From positions 62,001 to 126,000 of the forward strand of contig NZ_JADJNN010000038.1 of assembly GCF_016714285.1 (NCBI RefSeq): a DNA stretch of 64,000 nucleotides, in the 5' to 3' direction. The notes beneath the pieces were generated by a model that had not been told where the DNA came from, did no database searches, and saw nothing but the letters and a program-made list of their open reading frames with translations. The translations under genes were made by a program, and so were the position numbers. Positions 52,643 to 61,535 of the stretch are shown in pieces. This stretch comes from Nannocystis sp. Its GTDB lineage: Bacteria; Myxococcota_A; Polyangia; Nannocystales; Nannocystaceae. Position 1 is the first letter of the stretch. Each line of letters opens with the position of its first letter.

Positions 52643-55021
52643 ATGCTCCGTCTGCGCCCCCTGTATGTCCTGTCTGGCCTCGCGCTGCTGGCTCTCGGCT
52701 GTGAGGGCGGTTCCAACGGTCGCGACGAGGACGACAACGGGGGCGGCGACGGCATCGACATCCCGGACCCGGAGGACCCGCCGCCGCAGGACGCCGGCGA
52801 CTATCTGAAGGGCATCGACGCCGAGTTCATGGCCGCGGCCGCGGAGTTTGATGTCCCGCCGGAGATCTTGAAGGCCGTCGGTTACACCGAGTCGCAGTGG
52901 CAGATGGTCGAGGGTCAGGAGGAGTTCGAGGGCTACGCGCCGGCCTTCGGGACCATGGCGCTGCGCGGCGCCAACGTCAGCGACGCGGCCAGCCTGCTCG
53001 GCGTCGACGAGGACACGGTGCGGGTCCACCGACCGACCAACATCCGCGCCGCCGCGGCGCTGCTCGACCAGAAGGCGAAGGCGGAGAAGATCGACCGCGC
53101 CGACCTCGGCGCGTGGGCCCCGTCGATCGCCACCCTGTCCGGCATCAGCGAGCACAACGCCGCGATCAGCTACATCCACAACGACGTCTACGGCCTGATC
53201 AAGAACGGCCTCGTCGTCATGGACAACGACGGCAACGTGATCTCGTCGATCGAGCCCGAGCCGGACGTGACCCCCAACTACGACCCGCCCGGCGGCCCGA
53301 CCCTGGCCACCAACCCGGACTACAAGGGGGCGATCTTCCGCGCCTCGCCGAACTTCAGCACCCGCCCGGCGAGCGCCTCGGGCAAGGTGAAGATGGTCAT
53401 CATCCACAGCTGCGAGGGCGCCTACTCCGGCTGCTGGGGCTGGCTGGTCCAGAAGAAGGCGGGGGTCAGCGCGCACTACGTGGTCAAGGAGGACGGCTCC
53501 GAGATCTCGCAGCTCGTGCAGGAGGCCAAGAAGGCGTGGCACATCGCGGCCACCTACAAGGCCTCGCTCAACGGCGGCAAGGAGGCCTCGCTCGAGGGCA
53601 CCAGCGGCAACAACTTCACCGTGGGCATCGAGCACGCCGGCTTCGCCAAGCAGAACGCGTGGAACCCGAACCTCATCGACCAGTCGGCCAAGCTGGTGTG
53701 CGACATCACCAAGCGCAACGCGATCCCGCGCGACAAGTACCACATCGTCGGGCACGGCCAGCTGCAGCCGTACAACCGCATCGACCCGGGTCCGAACTGG
53801 CCGTGGGCGACCTTCATGCAGAAGATCGACGCCGCCTGCGGCGCGCCGATGCCCGACCCGAACCCGGACCCGAACCCCGAGCCGAACCCGGTGCCGATGG
53901 ACACGGGCTCGGAGTCCACCGGCGACACGGGCTCGGACACGGGGATGGACCCGCCCGACCCGCCGCCGCCGGACCCGACGCTGATCGTCGACAGCTCGGC
54001 CGGCAACAACGACCCGGCGCTGGCCAAGTTCACGGTCTCGGCCAACTGGTCGGCGACCGCGGCGACGCCGGGCTTCTACGGCAACAACTACTACTTCGCG
54101 GCGACCGAGTCGATCTCGGACGGGGCGGAGTTCTCGTTCTACCTCAACAACGCGGGCAGCAAGAAGGTCGAGGTCTGGTACACCGCGGGCGGCAACCGCT
54201 CGGCCAGCACACCGATCGTCTCGTTCGACGCCGGCGGGGCCAACCTCGGCACCGCCAACGTGAACATGCAGGTCGGCGGCAAGGCGTGGACCACCGTCGG
54301 CACCTACAACTTCACGAAGGGCTGGAACAAGGTCGTCGTCTCGCGCTGGACCACCAAGGGCTTCGTCGTCATCGCCGACGCGATCCGCATCACCGCCGAC
54401 GGCATGCAGCAGCCGCCCGCCGACCCGACGGTCGCCGACCTGGTGGCCCTGACCCAGAACTGCACGCCGGTCGCGGGCACCAGCAAGTTCAAGACCGACG
54501 CCAGCGCCAACTCGGCGACGGTCCAGCTGTGCCAACTCAATGGCGCGATCTTCTGGAAGGCCGACGCCGACATCGACTGCGACGGCGCGGCCGACCCGAA
54601 GTGCACCGTCGACCCCGACTACATGTCGACCACCAGCGCGACCGACTCGAACGGCAAGTACATCAATTCGGCCAAGGTGCCGTTCTACGTCGTGCCGCTG
54701 GCCAGCAACGGCTTCGTGCCCAAGGACCACGGGATCAAGACCGGCGCCCACTACGGCAGCGCCGGCGCGATCATCTACAACGGCAAGCTGTTCTACGCCC
54801 CCTACGCCGACGCCGGGCCCTCGGGGGTGATCGGCGAGCTGTCCTACGCGGCGGCCGAGCAGCTCGGCATCCCGCCGAGCCCGATCAACGGCGGCGTCGC
54901 CAGCGGCGTGACGTACATCGTGTTCACCGGGGCGAACTACATCGACCCGATCGAGAACCCGACCACCGCCGCGACGCTCGGCAAGTCGCTCGCCAGCAAG
55001 CTGATCGCCGACAACAAGTAG
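52643..55021 (+). CDS. Multidomain wall hydrolase: lysozyme-like, amidase, golvesin-like, GH75 chitosanase
   Basis: A 792-residue lipoprotein (LALLALGC) starting at ATG 52643. A lysozyme-like segment (about 45-150; FDVPPEILKAVGYTESQW) comes first. The amidase_2 domain (about 225-410) follows, with zinc sites VIIHSCEG and IVGHGQLQPYNRIDPGP. A Pro/Asp/Thr linker leads to a golvesin-like beta domain (about 450-590; ADAIRIT at its end). The C-terminus matches GH75 chitosanases: FWKADADIDCDGAADPKC, KVPFYVVPL, YNGKLFYAPYADAGPSGVIGE. One polypeptide could thus attack both peptidoglycan and chitosan, fitting predation or spore-coat digestion. Confidence 0.88.
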   Translation: MLRLRPLYVLSGLALLALGCEGGSNGRDEDDNGGGDGIDIPDPEDPPPQDAGDYLKGIDAEFMAAAAEFDVPPEILKAVGYTESQWQMVEGQEEFEGYAPAFGTMALRGANVSDAASLLGVDEDTVRVHRPTNIRAAAALLDQKAKAEKIDRADLGAWAPSIATLSGISEHNAAISYIHNDVYGLIKNGLVVMDNDGNVISSIEPEPDVTPNYDPPGGPTLATNPDYKGAIFRASPNFSTRPASASGKVKMVIIHSCEGAYSGCWGWLVQKKAGVSAHYVVKEDGSEISQLVQEAKKAWHIAATYKASLNGGKEASLEGTSGNNFTVGIEHAGFAKQNAWNPNLIDQSAKLVCDITKRNAIPRDKYHIVGHGQLQPYNRIDPGPNWPWATFMQKIDAACGAPMPDPNPDPNPEPNPVPMDTGSESTGDTGSDTGMDPPDPPPPDPTLIVDSSAGNNDPALAKFTVSANWSATAATPGFYGNNYYFAATESISDGAEFSFYLNNAGSKKVEVWYTAGGNRSASTPIVSFDAGGANLGTANVNMQVGGKAWTTVGTYNFTKGWNKVVVSRWTTKGFVVIADAIRITADGMQQPPADPTVADLVALTQNCTPVAGTSKFKTDASANSATVQLCQLNGAIFWKADADIDCDGAADPKCTVDPDYMSTTSATDSNGKYINSAKVPFYVVPLASNGFVPKDHGIKTGAHYGSAGAIIYNGKLFYAPYADAGPSGVIGELSYAAAEQLGIPPSPINGGVASGVTYIVFTGANYIDPIENPTTAATLGKSLASKLIADNK

Positions 55022-55092
55022 GCCCCGCGGCCGCAGCTCGCTCGCCGCTCGCCGCGCTGCGGAGGGCGGCGAGCTGGCATATGATGCCCGGT

Positions 55093-55494
55093 ATGAGCGA
55101 GCGGAGCGTGCAGAAGACCGACGAGGAGTGGCGCGGCGTGCTGACGCCGGAGCAGTACCGGGTGCTGCGACAGGCGGGCACCGAGCGGCCGTTCACGGGC
55201 GCGTACTGGGACCACAAGGCCGAGGGGCAGTACACCTGCGCCGGCTGCGGGGCGGTGCTGTTCGACGCGAGCAGCAAGTTCGACGCGCACTGCGGGTGGC
55301 CGAGCTTCTACGAGGCGCTCGAGCGCGACGCGATCGAGGAGCGCAGCGACATCAGCCACGGGATGCGGCGGGTCGAGGTGCTGTGTCGCCGCTGCGGCGG
55401 CCACCTCGGGCACGTGTTCCCGGACGGGCCGCAGCCGACCGGTCTGCGCTACTGCATCAACTCGGCGAGCCTCGGGTTCAAGCCGGGCTCGTGA
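55093..55494 (+). CDS. msrB: Peptide-methionine (R)-S-oxide reductase MsrB
   Basis: MsrB repairs methionine-R-sulfoxide in proteins. The 133-residue protein has two zinc Cys pairs (CAGCG and CRRCGG), the substrate motif HCGWPSFYEAL and the catalytic RYCINSASLGF. It is the one-domain form without MsrA. Starts at 55081, 55084 and 55093 are in frame; 55093 (MSERSVQKTDEEW) gives the usual length. It converges with the propeller lipoprotein gene by one base. Confidence 0.95.
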   Translation: MSERSVQKTDEEWRGVLTPEQYRVLRQAGTERPFTGAYWDHKAEGQYTCAGCGAVLFDASSKFDAHCGWPSFYEALERDAIEERSDISHGMRRVEVLCRRCGGHLGHVFPDGPQPTGLRYCINSASLGFKPGS

Positions 55495-58401
55495 TCAGGG
55501 CGTGACGGGCGGCAGCGTGTCCTCGCCGGCCATGGCGCGGGCGACCACGCCGTCGACGTGGACGGCGTCCCAGCCGAGGTGGCCGTCGAAGATCAGGGTC
55601 TCGTCGCCGCGGGTGACGCGGGAGATCAGGCTGTCGACCGCGTCGGGGCTGCCCTCGATCGCGCCGCTGCGGGAGATCGCCAGCCAGCCGCCGTCGACCA
55701 GGGCGTGCACGGTGGCGAGCGGCGTGAGCTGATCGTCGCTGGCGCGCAGCTGGGTTCGGCCGTAGCCGCCGAGCAGCAGGACGCGGCCGTCGTCGCTGAA
55801 GTCCATGCGGTGGACGCCGTACAGCGCGAGCTCCTCGGTGAGCCGCCTGGCGCCGGTGTCCGGGCGCCAGCGCCACAGCTTGCCGCTCTCGAGCAAGATG
55901 AGCAGCTCGCGGTTGTCGGGGCTGAGGGCGACGGCCGCGGGCCAGCCGTCGAGGTCGAGGGTCTGCTCGCTGGCGGGGTCGACGTCGATGCGGCGGAGGT
56001 GCGCCCGGGTCTGCATCCGCTCGGGGTCGGGCAGCTCGAGCCAGGCGAGCGCGCTGCCGTCGCGGGCGAAGCTCAGGTGGCGGATGTTGGCGGACAGGGT
56101 CGCGACGAGCGCGCCGGTGTCGCTGCGCCACACTTGCCCGGGCAGGCGGTAGTCGAGGCCGGCGATCAGGCGGGCGTCGTCGCTGAGCAGGAGGGTGCCG
56201 GCGGGGTCCAGAGCGATCGCCCGGCTGCGCCGGCCGTCGGGATCGACCAGCAGCAGCGATCGCCGTTCGCCCTGGATGTCCAAAAGGACATGTCCGTCGC
56301 GGGTGAAGCGGGCGTAGGCGCTGACGCCCTCGGGCAGCGGCGTGCGCAGCTGCAGCGCGCCCGAGGCGGCCTCGCGCAGCTCGAGCGCGGGGCCGCGGCG
56401 CAGGACGACGCGGCGGCCGTCGTCGGCGATCGCCAGCACGATGTCGGCGGGGTCGCGGGCGAGCGGCAGGCGCAGGCCCTCGCGCAGGTCCCACAGGTGC
56501 TGCTTGCCGCCCTCGTCGAAGCGCAGGACCCGGCCGTCGCGCGAGAGGATCGGGTCGACCGGGCCGGACGGGCGTCGCGGCAGCCGCTGCACGAGGGCCT
56601 CGCCGCGGCGCCAGGTCGAGACGGCGCCGTAGAGGTCGACCATCGCCAGGGTGCCGCTCCGGGAGAACGCGAGGATGTCGCCCGGCAGGTCGCGGGCGGC
56701 GAGGAGGGCCAGGCCGGCGCCGCTCCGGGTGTCGCGCACCCGCACCGTGGTGATGCCGCCGGTCGCGACCATGCTGCCGTCGGGTGAGAAGGCGGCGGAC
56801 ACGGCCCGTCCGCAGCTCCGTCGCTCGTCGGCGGTGGGTGCCCGCGGCGGGTCGCCGGGGCTGGTGTTGCGGCTGGCCACGGTGGCGGCCTCGGCGGCGT
56901 CGCAGTCGGGGCTGAAGTGCTTGAGCGGCTTGCCGCTGCGGGTGCTCCAGCGGATGAGGTCGCCGTGGTTGTGGACCGCGAGCAGCTCGTCGCCGTCCGG
57001 GCTCAGGTGCAGGGCGATCGGCTGGTTCAGGTCCGGGTTGCCGCCCATGTGGCGGTGCTCGACGTAGTCCCAGCTGAACTTGAGGACATGTTTGCGCTGG
57101 CCGGCGCCGTCGAACACGAACACCCGCGAGTCGGAGCCGCCGACCGCGACGGTGCGGGCGTCGTCGCTGAGCGCGAGCGACACGGGCCAGGTCGGCGAGT
57201 CGCCCAGGAGGTTGTGGTGGTAGCTGCCCTCGCCGGTGTACGCGCGGGTGATCGTGGGGGTGGTGCCGTCGAGGGCGAAGCGGGCGAGCTGGCGGCCGTG
57301 CGCGTCCCACAGCTGCGTGGTGTGACCGCTGCAGGCGAGGGTGCGCAGGGCCTCGCCGACGCCGACGCTGACCAGCCGGCTGACGCGCGCGCCCTCGCGT
57401 TCGCCGGTGATCGCGATCGGCGGGGCGCTCTCGCCGGTGGCGAGCTGCTGCAGCACCACGCGGGGGCCCTCGCCGCGGATCAGCGTGTCGCCGTCGGCCG
57501 AGAGGGTGAGCGCCTCGGCGGGCTCGGGGGCGAACAGCCGGCGCACCGGGGCGCCGGGCTCGGGCGCAGAGATCGTGATCAGGCCGAGGCGCAGGCCGGC
57601 GACGTCGAGCGCGCCGACGTTGCGCAGCAGCACCAGCTGGTCGCCGTGCCAGGCGCCGCTGCGGGTCATCCAGGTCTCGACCGGCTGCATCTGCAACGAC
57701 GCGCCGCGCTCGTGCAGCTGCACGCGCGCGTGGGCCCAGGCGCCGCGGGCCCAGGCCTGCAGGGCCGGGTCGCCGGCGGCGTGGGCCCACATCACGCTGG
57801 CGGCGTCGGCCACGAGCGCGGGCCTCGTTTCGCCGCCGAGCTCGGCGAGGAAGCGCAGCGCGGCCTCGCGGGCGCGCCCGGCGAGGGCCAGCGCGTGGGC
57901 CTCGCGCAGCGGAGGCGCCAGCACGCCGGTCAGCGCCTCGGGTGACGCGGCGGGGTGGAGGGTCGCGCTCTGCTCGTCGATCGCGGCGACCAGGGCCGCG
58001 TCGTCGCGGGCGAGCGCGGCGCTGCGGGCCCGGGCCAGCGCGGACTGGGCGCGGCGCAGCTCGCCGGCGCTTCGCATGCCGTCGACCCACGCGCGCAGGT
58101 GGGCGATCGTGGGCTCTTGGGTGAAGACGCGGCCGCGGTGGCTCGAGGCGACGTCGACCAGGCCTGCGGCCTGCGCCACCTCGGCGGCGGCGAGCCAGCA
58201 CGCGACGTCGCGGCACTCGGGGGAGCCTGGGGCGGCGGCGGGCGCCTCGATCGTCGCCTCGGTGCCGGTCGTCTGCGCGAGCGGTGCGGGCGTGGCGACG
58301 GGCTTGCAGGCGACGACGGCGACGAGCAGGGCGCTGCGGGAGAGGTTGGCGAGCATGGCCTGGTGGCAACGCGCGCGTGCTCGCGGTGGTGTGTTGTTCA
58401 T
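55495..58401 (-). CDS. WD40-type beta-propeller lipoprotein
   Basis: A 968-residue protein, coupled to the methyltransferase gene by an ATGA overlap at 58401. The later start at 58356 (MLANLSRSALLVAVVAC) gives a cleaner lipoprotein signal. Residues of about 60-200 are an Ala-rich helical, TPR-like part. The rest is WD40/PQQ-type blades: VSLALSDDARTVAVGGSDSR, ALHLSPDGDELLAVHNHGDL, VSAAFSPDGSMVATGG and more, each with a final strand such as VFVFDGAG. These proteins often sense or scaffold at the surface. A palindrome (56275-56290) is translated as LLDIQG. Confidence 0.88.
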   Translation of the reverse strand: MNNTPPRARARCHQAMLANLSRSALLVAVVACKPVATPAPLAQTTGTEATIEAPAAAPGSPECRDVACWLAAAEVAQAAGLVDVASSHRGRVFTQEPTIAHLRAWVDGMRSAGELRRAQSALARARSAALARDDAALVAAIDEQSATLHPAASPEALTGVLAPPLREAHALALAGRAREAALRFLAELGGETRPALVADAASVMWAHAAGDPALQAWARGAWAHARVQLHERGASLQMQPVETWMTRSGAWHGDQLVLLRNVGALDVAGLRLGLITISAPEPGAPVRRLFAPEPAEALTLSADGDTLIRGEGPRVVLQQLATGESAPPIAITGEREGARVSRLVSVGVGEALRTLACSGHTTQLWDAHGRQLARFALDGTTPTITRAYTGEGSYHHNLLGDSPTWPVSLALSDDARTVAVGGSDSRVFVFDGAGQRKHVLKFSWDYVEHRHMGGNPDLNQPIALHLSPDGDELLAVHNHGDLIRWSTRSGKPLKHFSPDCDAAEAATVASRNTSPGDPPRAPTADERRSCGRAVSAAFSPDGSMVATGGITTVRVRDTRSGAGLALLAARDLPGDILAFSRSGTLAMVDLYGAVSTWRRGEALVQRLPRRPSGPVDPILSRDGRVLRFDEGGKQHLWDLREGLRLPLARDPADIVLAIADDGRRVVLRRGPALELREAASGALQLRTPLPEGVSAYARFTRDGHVLLDIQGERRSLLLVDPDGRRSRAIALDPAGTLLLSDDARLIAGLDYRLPGQVWRSDTGALVATLSANIRHLSFARDGSALAWLELPDPERMQTRAHLRRIDVDPASEQTLDLDGWPAAVALSPDNRELLILLESGKLWRWRPDTGARRLTEELALYGVHRMDFSDDGRVLLLGGYGRTQLRASDDQLTPLATVHALVDGGWLAISRSGAIEGSPDAVDSLISRVTRGDETLIFDGHLGWDAVHVDGVVARAMAGEDTLPPVTP
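56275..56290. repeat. Dispersed palindrome copy (inside propeller gene)
   Basis: A perfect ATGTCC-AAAA-GGACAT palindrome followed by another GTCC. It is in frame within a propeller blade. Confidence 0.75.
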
Positions 58402-59288
58402 GCGGGGCGGCGGACGGCGATCCAGGTGCCCGGGGCGGGGCCCGGGTCGTGGACGGCGCCCTCGAGGTGGCCGTCGACCAGCTTGCCGGTGAACGCGAGC
58501 AGGCGGCCCTGCGGGTCGACGATGCTGAAGCGGATCTCGTCGCCGCGCAGCGAGGGCTCGCGCAGGCCGGCCTTGATCGTGCCGAGGCTCGTGGGGAACT
58601 CGGCGCGGCCCTTGATGCGCTGGAACTCCTGCTCGATGTCGAGGTTGAAGCGGGTGCCGTCGAGGGTGGTCAGGTCCCAGCCGCCGGCGACCTGGGCTGG
58701 AACGATCCACAGGTAGGCCGCGCGTTGCTCGAAGTAGGAGGTCTCGTCGGGGACCCAGTCGTCCATGTGGAACTGGTGCGAGACGACGCGGGTGCCGGGG
58801 CGCATCGCCAGCAAGATCGGTCGCAGGCGGCGGTTGAGCGCGGGCAGCAGGTAGAGGGTCACCACGGTTGCGCTGCGGAAGTCGAGGCGGAACAGGTCGC
58901 CCTGCTCGAAGCGGACCCGCTTGGTGAGGCCGGCCGCGCGGGCGCGCTGCTGCGAGAGGGCGACCAGCTCGGGGTTGTATTCGATGCCGCGGGCGCTCGC
59001 GCCGAACTTGCTGGCGGCGAGCAGGACCAGGCGGCCGTCGCCGCTGCCGAGGTCGACCACCTGATCGCCGGGGCCGACCTGGGCCATCGTCAGCATGCGG
59101 TCGACGAGCGCGTCGGGCGTGGGCACCCAGATCACGTCCTTGCCGGACTGGCCGAGCTGCGGGGTGTAGACCGGCGCGTCACCGGGGGCGGCGGTGCCAC
59201 CGGGGGCGGCGGTGCCGACGGGGCCGACGGGGCCGACGGGGCCAACGGGGGCGGCGAGGGCGGCGGCGACGAGCAGGGCGCGCAGCAT
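58398..59288 (-). CDS. Exported class I SAM methyltransferase
   Basis: A 296-residue protein with a signal peptide (LRALLVAAALA), then VGPVGPVGP and TAAPGG repeats from short DNA repeats. The methyltransferase fold is clear: VVDLGSGDGRLVLLAA binds SAM, then GIEYNPELV and FEQGDLF. A C-terminal beta domain follows. Methyltransferases in the periplasm are unusual because SAM is cytoplasmic. The leader could instead be a membrane anchor. Its start is two bases past the stop of the PHA_gran_rgn gene, and its stop overlaps the propeller gene. Confidence 0.85.
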   Translation of the reverse strand: MLRALLVAAALAAPVGPVGPVGPVGTAAPGGTAAPGDAPVYTPQLGQSGKDVIWVPTPDALVDRMLTMAQVGPGDQVVDLGSGDGRLVLLAASKFGASARGIEYNPELVALSQQRARAAGLTKRVRFEQGDLFRLDFRSATVVTLYLLPALNRRLRPILLAMRPGTRVVSHQFHMDDWVPDETSYFEQRAAYLWIVPAQVAGGWDLTTLDGTRFNLDIEQEFQRIKGRAEFPTSLGTIKAGLREPSLRGDEIRFSIVDPQGRLLAFTGKLVDGHLEGAVHDPGPAPGTWIAVRRPA

Positions 59289-59290
59289 GA

Positions 59291-59584
59291 TCAGGTCGCG
59301 GGCGCCTCGAACGCGGCCTGGAGGCGCTTCTTGATCGAGGCCTCGAGGCGGACCGGGTCGACGCCGAAGGCGCGGGCCATCATGCCGAGCTTGACGACGA
59401 TGTCGACGCTGCGCGGCAGGACGGAGATCGATCCGCTGACGCCGGTGCCCTTGAGGGTGGCCTGGTTGCCGGACCACGCCGCCGACACGCCGTACTTCTG
59501 CAGCATCTCCTCGAAGCCCTGGACCTTCTTGCGGGCCTCGTCGGGGGGGACGTTGTGGGGCTGGCTGACGCGGACATCGCTCAT
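59291..59584 (-). CDS. PHA_gran_rgn (polyhydroxyalkanoic acid system) family protein
   Basis: A 97-residue protein starting SDVRVSQPHNVPPDEARKKVQGF and ending KLGMMARAFGVDPVRLEASIKKRL. This pattern, including the central VSGSISVLPRSVDIVVKLG strand, matches the PHA_gran_rgn family. Known members lie near polyhydroxyalkanoate genes; none is in view here. It is the first gene of a three-gene unit with the exported methyltransferase and the propeller lipoprotein. The role in this unit is unknown. Confidence 0.8.
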   Translation of the reverse strand: MSDVRVSQPHNVPPDEARKKVQGFEEMLQKYGVSAAWSGNQATLKGTGVSGSISVLPRSVDIVVKLGMMARAFGVDPVRLEASIKKRLQAAFEAPAT

Positions 59585-59664
59585 GCGGCGAGAGTAACAC
59601 TGCGCGGCCGAGGTCGAGCTCGCCGGGCCTTGCGAGGAGCCGTGCGGGTGACCGCCCGCGGGGG

Positions 59665-60345
59665 TCAGCAGCCGAGGTCGAGCTCGCCGAGGTGGGCCGT
59701 CTCGTTGCTGGAGGCGAGCTCCCACGCGCCGCCGGACGGGCCCGGGCCGGGGCGCCAGCGCAGGCGGTGGAGGCTGCCGAGGGTGACGGGGAGCTCGGCG
59801 AATTCCGCGGGCGGGCGGCCGGTGAGGGCGGCGAGGACGGCCTTGATCACGCCCTTGTGCAGCACCGCGAGGACAGGTCCCTGCTCGGAGGGGGCGCCGA
59901 GGTGCGTGAGCGCCGCGTCGCGGACGCGGGCGTGGAAGCTGGCCCGCGGCTCGCCGCCGGGGTAGTCGAAGGCGGGCCGGTCGCGTTGCCAGCGGCGGAA
60001 GTTGTCGGGGTCGCGGGTCTCGACCTCGGCGAAGGTGAGGCCCTCCCACGCGCCGAAGTCGACCTCGCGGAAGTCGGGCACCACCTCGAGTGTGGGCGCG
60101 GCGGGCTGGGCCGCGAGCACGATCTCCGCCGAGCGACGGGCTCGCTGCAGCGGCGAGCACAGCACCCGGGCGAGGCGGAGCTCGGCCAGGGCTGCTGCGG
60201 CGCGGGCGGCCTGCTGTTCGCCGACCGAGCTGAGGGCGACGTCGGTGGCGCCGTGGAGGCGGATCGACGACTGGCCGACGGTCTCGCCGTGGCGCAGCAG
60301 GACCAGCACCGGCCGCTCCGGAGTGCCGCTGCCAGCTCCGCTCAT
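59665..60345 (-). CDS. Histidine phosphatase (phosphoglycerate-mutase-like)
   Basis: A 226-residue cytosolic phosphatase of the RHG family. The phospho-His motif LLRHGETVGQ is at residues 15-24, then CSPLQRARRSAEI, FREVDFGAWEGLT and the second catalytic His in VLAVLHKGVIKAVL. Substrates in this family range from sugar phosphates to alpha-ribazole phosphate (CobC). The Trp-Glu-Gly motif resembles CobC, but I cannot assign it. It is divergent from the XRE-cupin gene. Confidence 0.9.
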   Translation of the reverse strand: MSGAGSGTPERPVLVLLRHGETVGQSSIRLHGATDVALSSVGEQQAARAAAALAELRLARVLCSPLQRARRSAEIVLAAQPAAPTLEVVPDFREVDFGAWEGLTFAEVETRDPDNFRRWQRDRPAFDYPGGEPRASFHARVRDAALTHLGAPSEQGPVLAVLHKGVIKAVLAALTGRPPAEFAELPVTLGSLHRLRWRPGPGPSGGAWELASSNETAHLGELDLGC

Positions 60346-60400
60346 CCGCGCTTCCGGGGTTTATTCTGGTGGAGCTTTGGCATACAAGAGAGGAGCGCTT

Positions 60401-61219
60401 ATGGCAGTTCGCACGCCGAAGGGCAATCGCCCGGCCCGCTCCACCGCCGCTGTGGCCCCCGCAGCGGGCGCCTCGTCGACATCTGCGGGGACCTCGGGGC
60501 CTGGCGCGGGGGCGACCTCGGCGTCCAGCTCGGAGCCGACGAGCGACGATCTGCTGGAGGCGGCGGCCGACCTCGCGGGGGACATCGGCGCGGCCGAGTT
60601 GACCCGGCGCATGGCCGACAACATCCGCGCGCTGCGAAAGACCCGCGGCTACTCGCTCGACGACATGGCCCGGCGCTCGGGCGTGTCGCGGGCCAGCCTC
60701 TCGCAGGTCGAGACGGCCAAGACCAACCCGACGATCGCGATCTTGTGGAAGATCGCGGCCGGGCTCGAGGTGCCGTTCTCGGCGCTGCTCGGGGAGGACA
60801 ACGCGGAGCGGGTCAGCGTGCTGCGGCGGCCCGACCAGCGGGTGCTGAAGTCGGCGGACGGCCACTTCGAGAGCCGGCCGCTGACGCCGGCGGGGGTGCT
60901 CACCGGGGTCGAGGTCTACGAGCTGCGGCTGGCGCCGCACACGGTGCACGCCTCCGACGCGCACGCGGCCGGGACCAGCGAGAGCTTGACGGTGCTGGTC
61001 GGTACGCTGCGGCTGCGGGTCGGCGACGAGGTGCACGACCTGTCGGCTGGCGACGCGGCGTGCTTCGTCGCCGACGTGGCGCACAGCTACGAGAACCCGG
61101 GGCGCACGCCGCGGAACCCCTGCCGCCCTCCGGCAAGCGAAGCCTCCGCTCAAGGACGGTGCGGTCGGCCTCGCCGAGCGCCGGACCGCACCGGCCCTGA
61201 GAGCGCGACATGGCGGTAG
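60401..61219 (+). CDS. XRE-family regulator with cupin domain
   Basis: A 272-residue regulator starting at ATG 60401 after the good site AGAGGAGCGCTT. A Ser/Ala/Gly-rich leader (about 70 residues) precedes the helix-turn-helix (YSLDDMARRSGVSRASLSQVE, about 85-105). The cupin barrel follows (ESLTVLVGTLRLRVGDEVHDL, then VAHSYENPG). After PGR the barrel's last strand is missing and the tail is Arg/Pro-rich, spanning a perfect DNA hairpin (61158-61192). The tail may come from an altered 3' end. It probably senses a small metabolite, like SutR or PuuR relatives. Confidence 0.88.
   Translation: MAVRTPKGNRPARSTAAVAPAAGASSTSAGTSGPGAGATSASSSEPTSDDLLEAAADLAGDIGAAELTRRMADNIRALRKTRGYSLDDMARRSGVSRASLSQVETAKTNPTIAILWKIAAGLEVPFSALLGEDNAERVSVLRRPDQRVLKSADGHFESRPLTPAGVLTGVEVYELRLAPHTVHASDAHAAGTSESLTVLVGTLRLRVGDEVHDLSAGDAACFVADVAHSYENPGRTPRNPCRPPASEASAQGRCGRPRRAPDRTGPESATWR
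61158..61192 (+). terminator. Hairpin in the XRE-cupin 3' end
   Basis: GGTGCGGTC (61158-61166) and GACCGCACC (61184-61192) form a perfect 9-bp stem inside the last codons. No T-run follows, so it is a weak terminator candidate. Confidence 0.45.
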
Positions 61220-61535
61220 GGACATGTCCCTTACGACATGTGTCGAGGCGCTAGCGGCCGGGTAGGGGTCCGGGCAGGCAGGCGGGCTCCACAACCAGCA
61301 CGGTCCAGGCGGTGCGCATGTGAAGCACGACAGCACAGGCGGGCCGCGCCCGGCAAGCTGCGGCGGGCGCGTTCAGGGCGCTGGAAATTTGTCTCGGGTG
61401 GGCGGATCTGGTCGGGCGGGTCGCCCGAGGCGGGCCCTGGAGCGGGCTGGGTGGCGTCTTGGCGGTGCGCGACATTCGCCACATTGACGGTGATTCCAGT
61501 ATAATGTACGACTGTCGGGTCTCGCGGAGCCCGCC
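61220..61535. other. Intergenic region with palindrome and -10-like box
   Basis: 316 bases with no gene. They hold ACATGTC-N6-GACATGT (61222-61241), a variant of the dispersed palindrome. TATAAT at 61500-61505 is a perfect -10 box 30 bases before the ABC start. TTGACG at 61484 is only 10 bases away, so no proper -35 is seen. The middle is GC-rich and featureless. Confidence 0.6.

Noticed and set aside
61484..61505. Full sigma-70 promoter TTGACG ... TATAAT before the ABC genes
   Set aside because: The two boxes are 10 bases apart instead of about 17, so only the -10-like box is kept as an observation.
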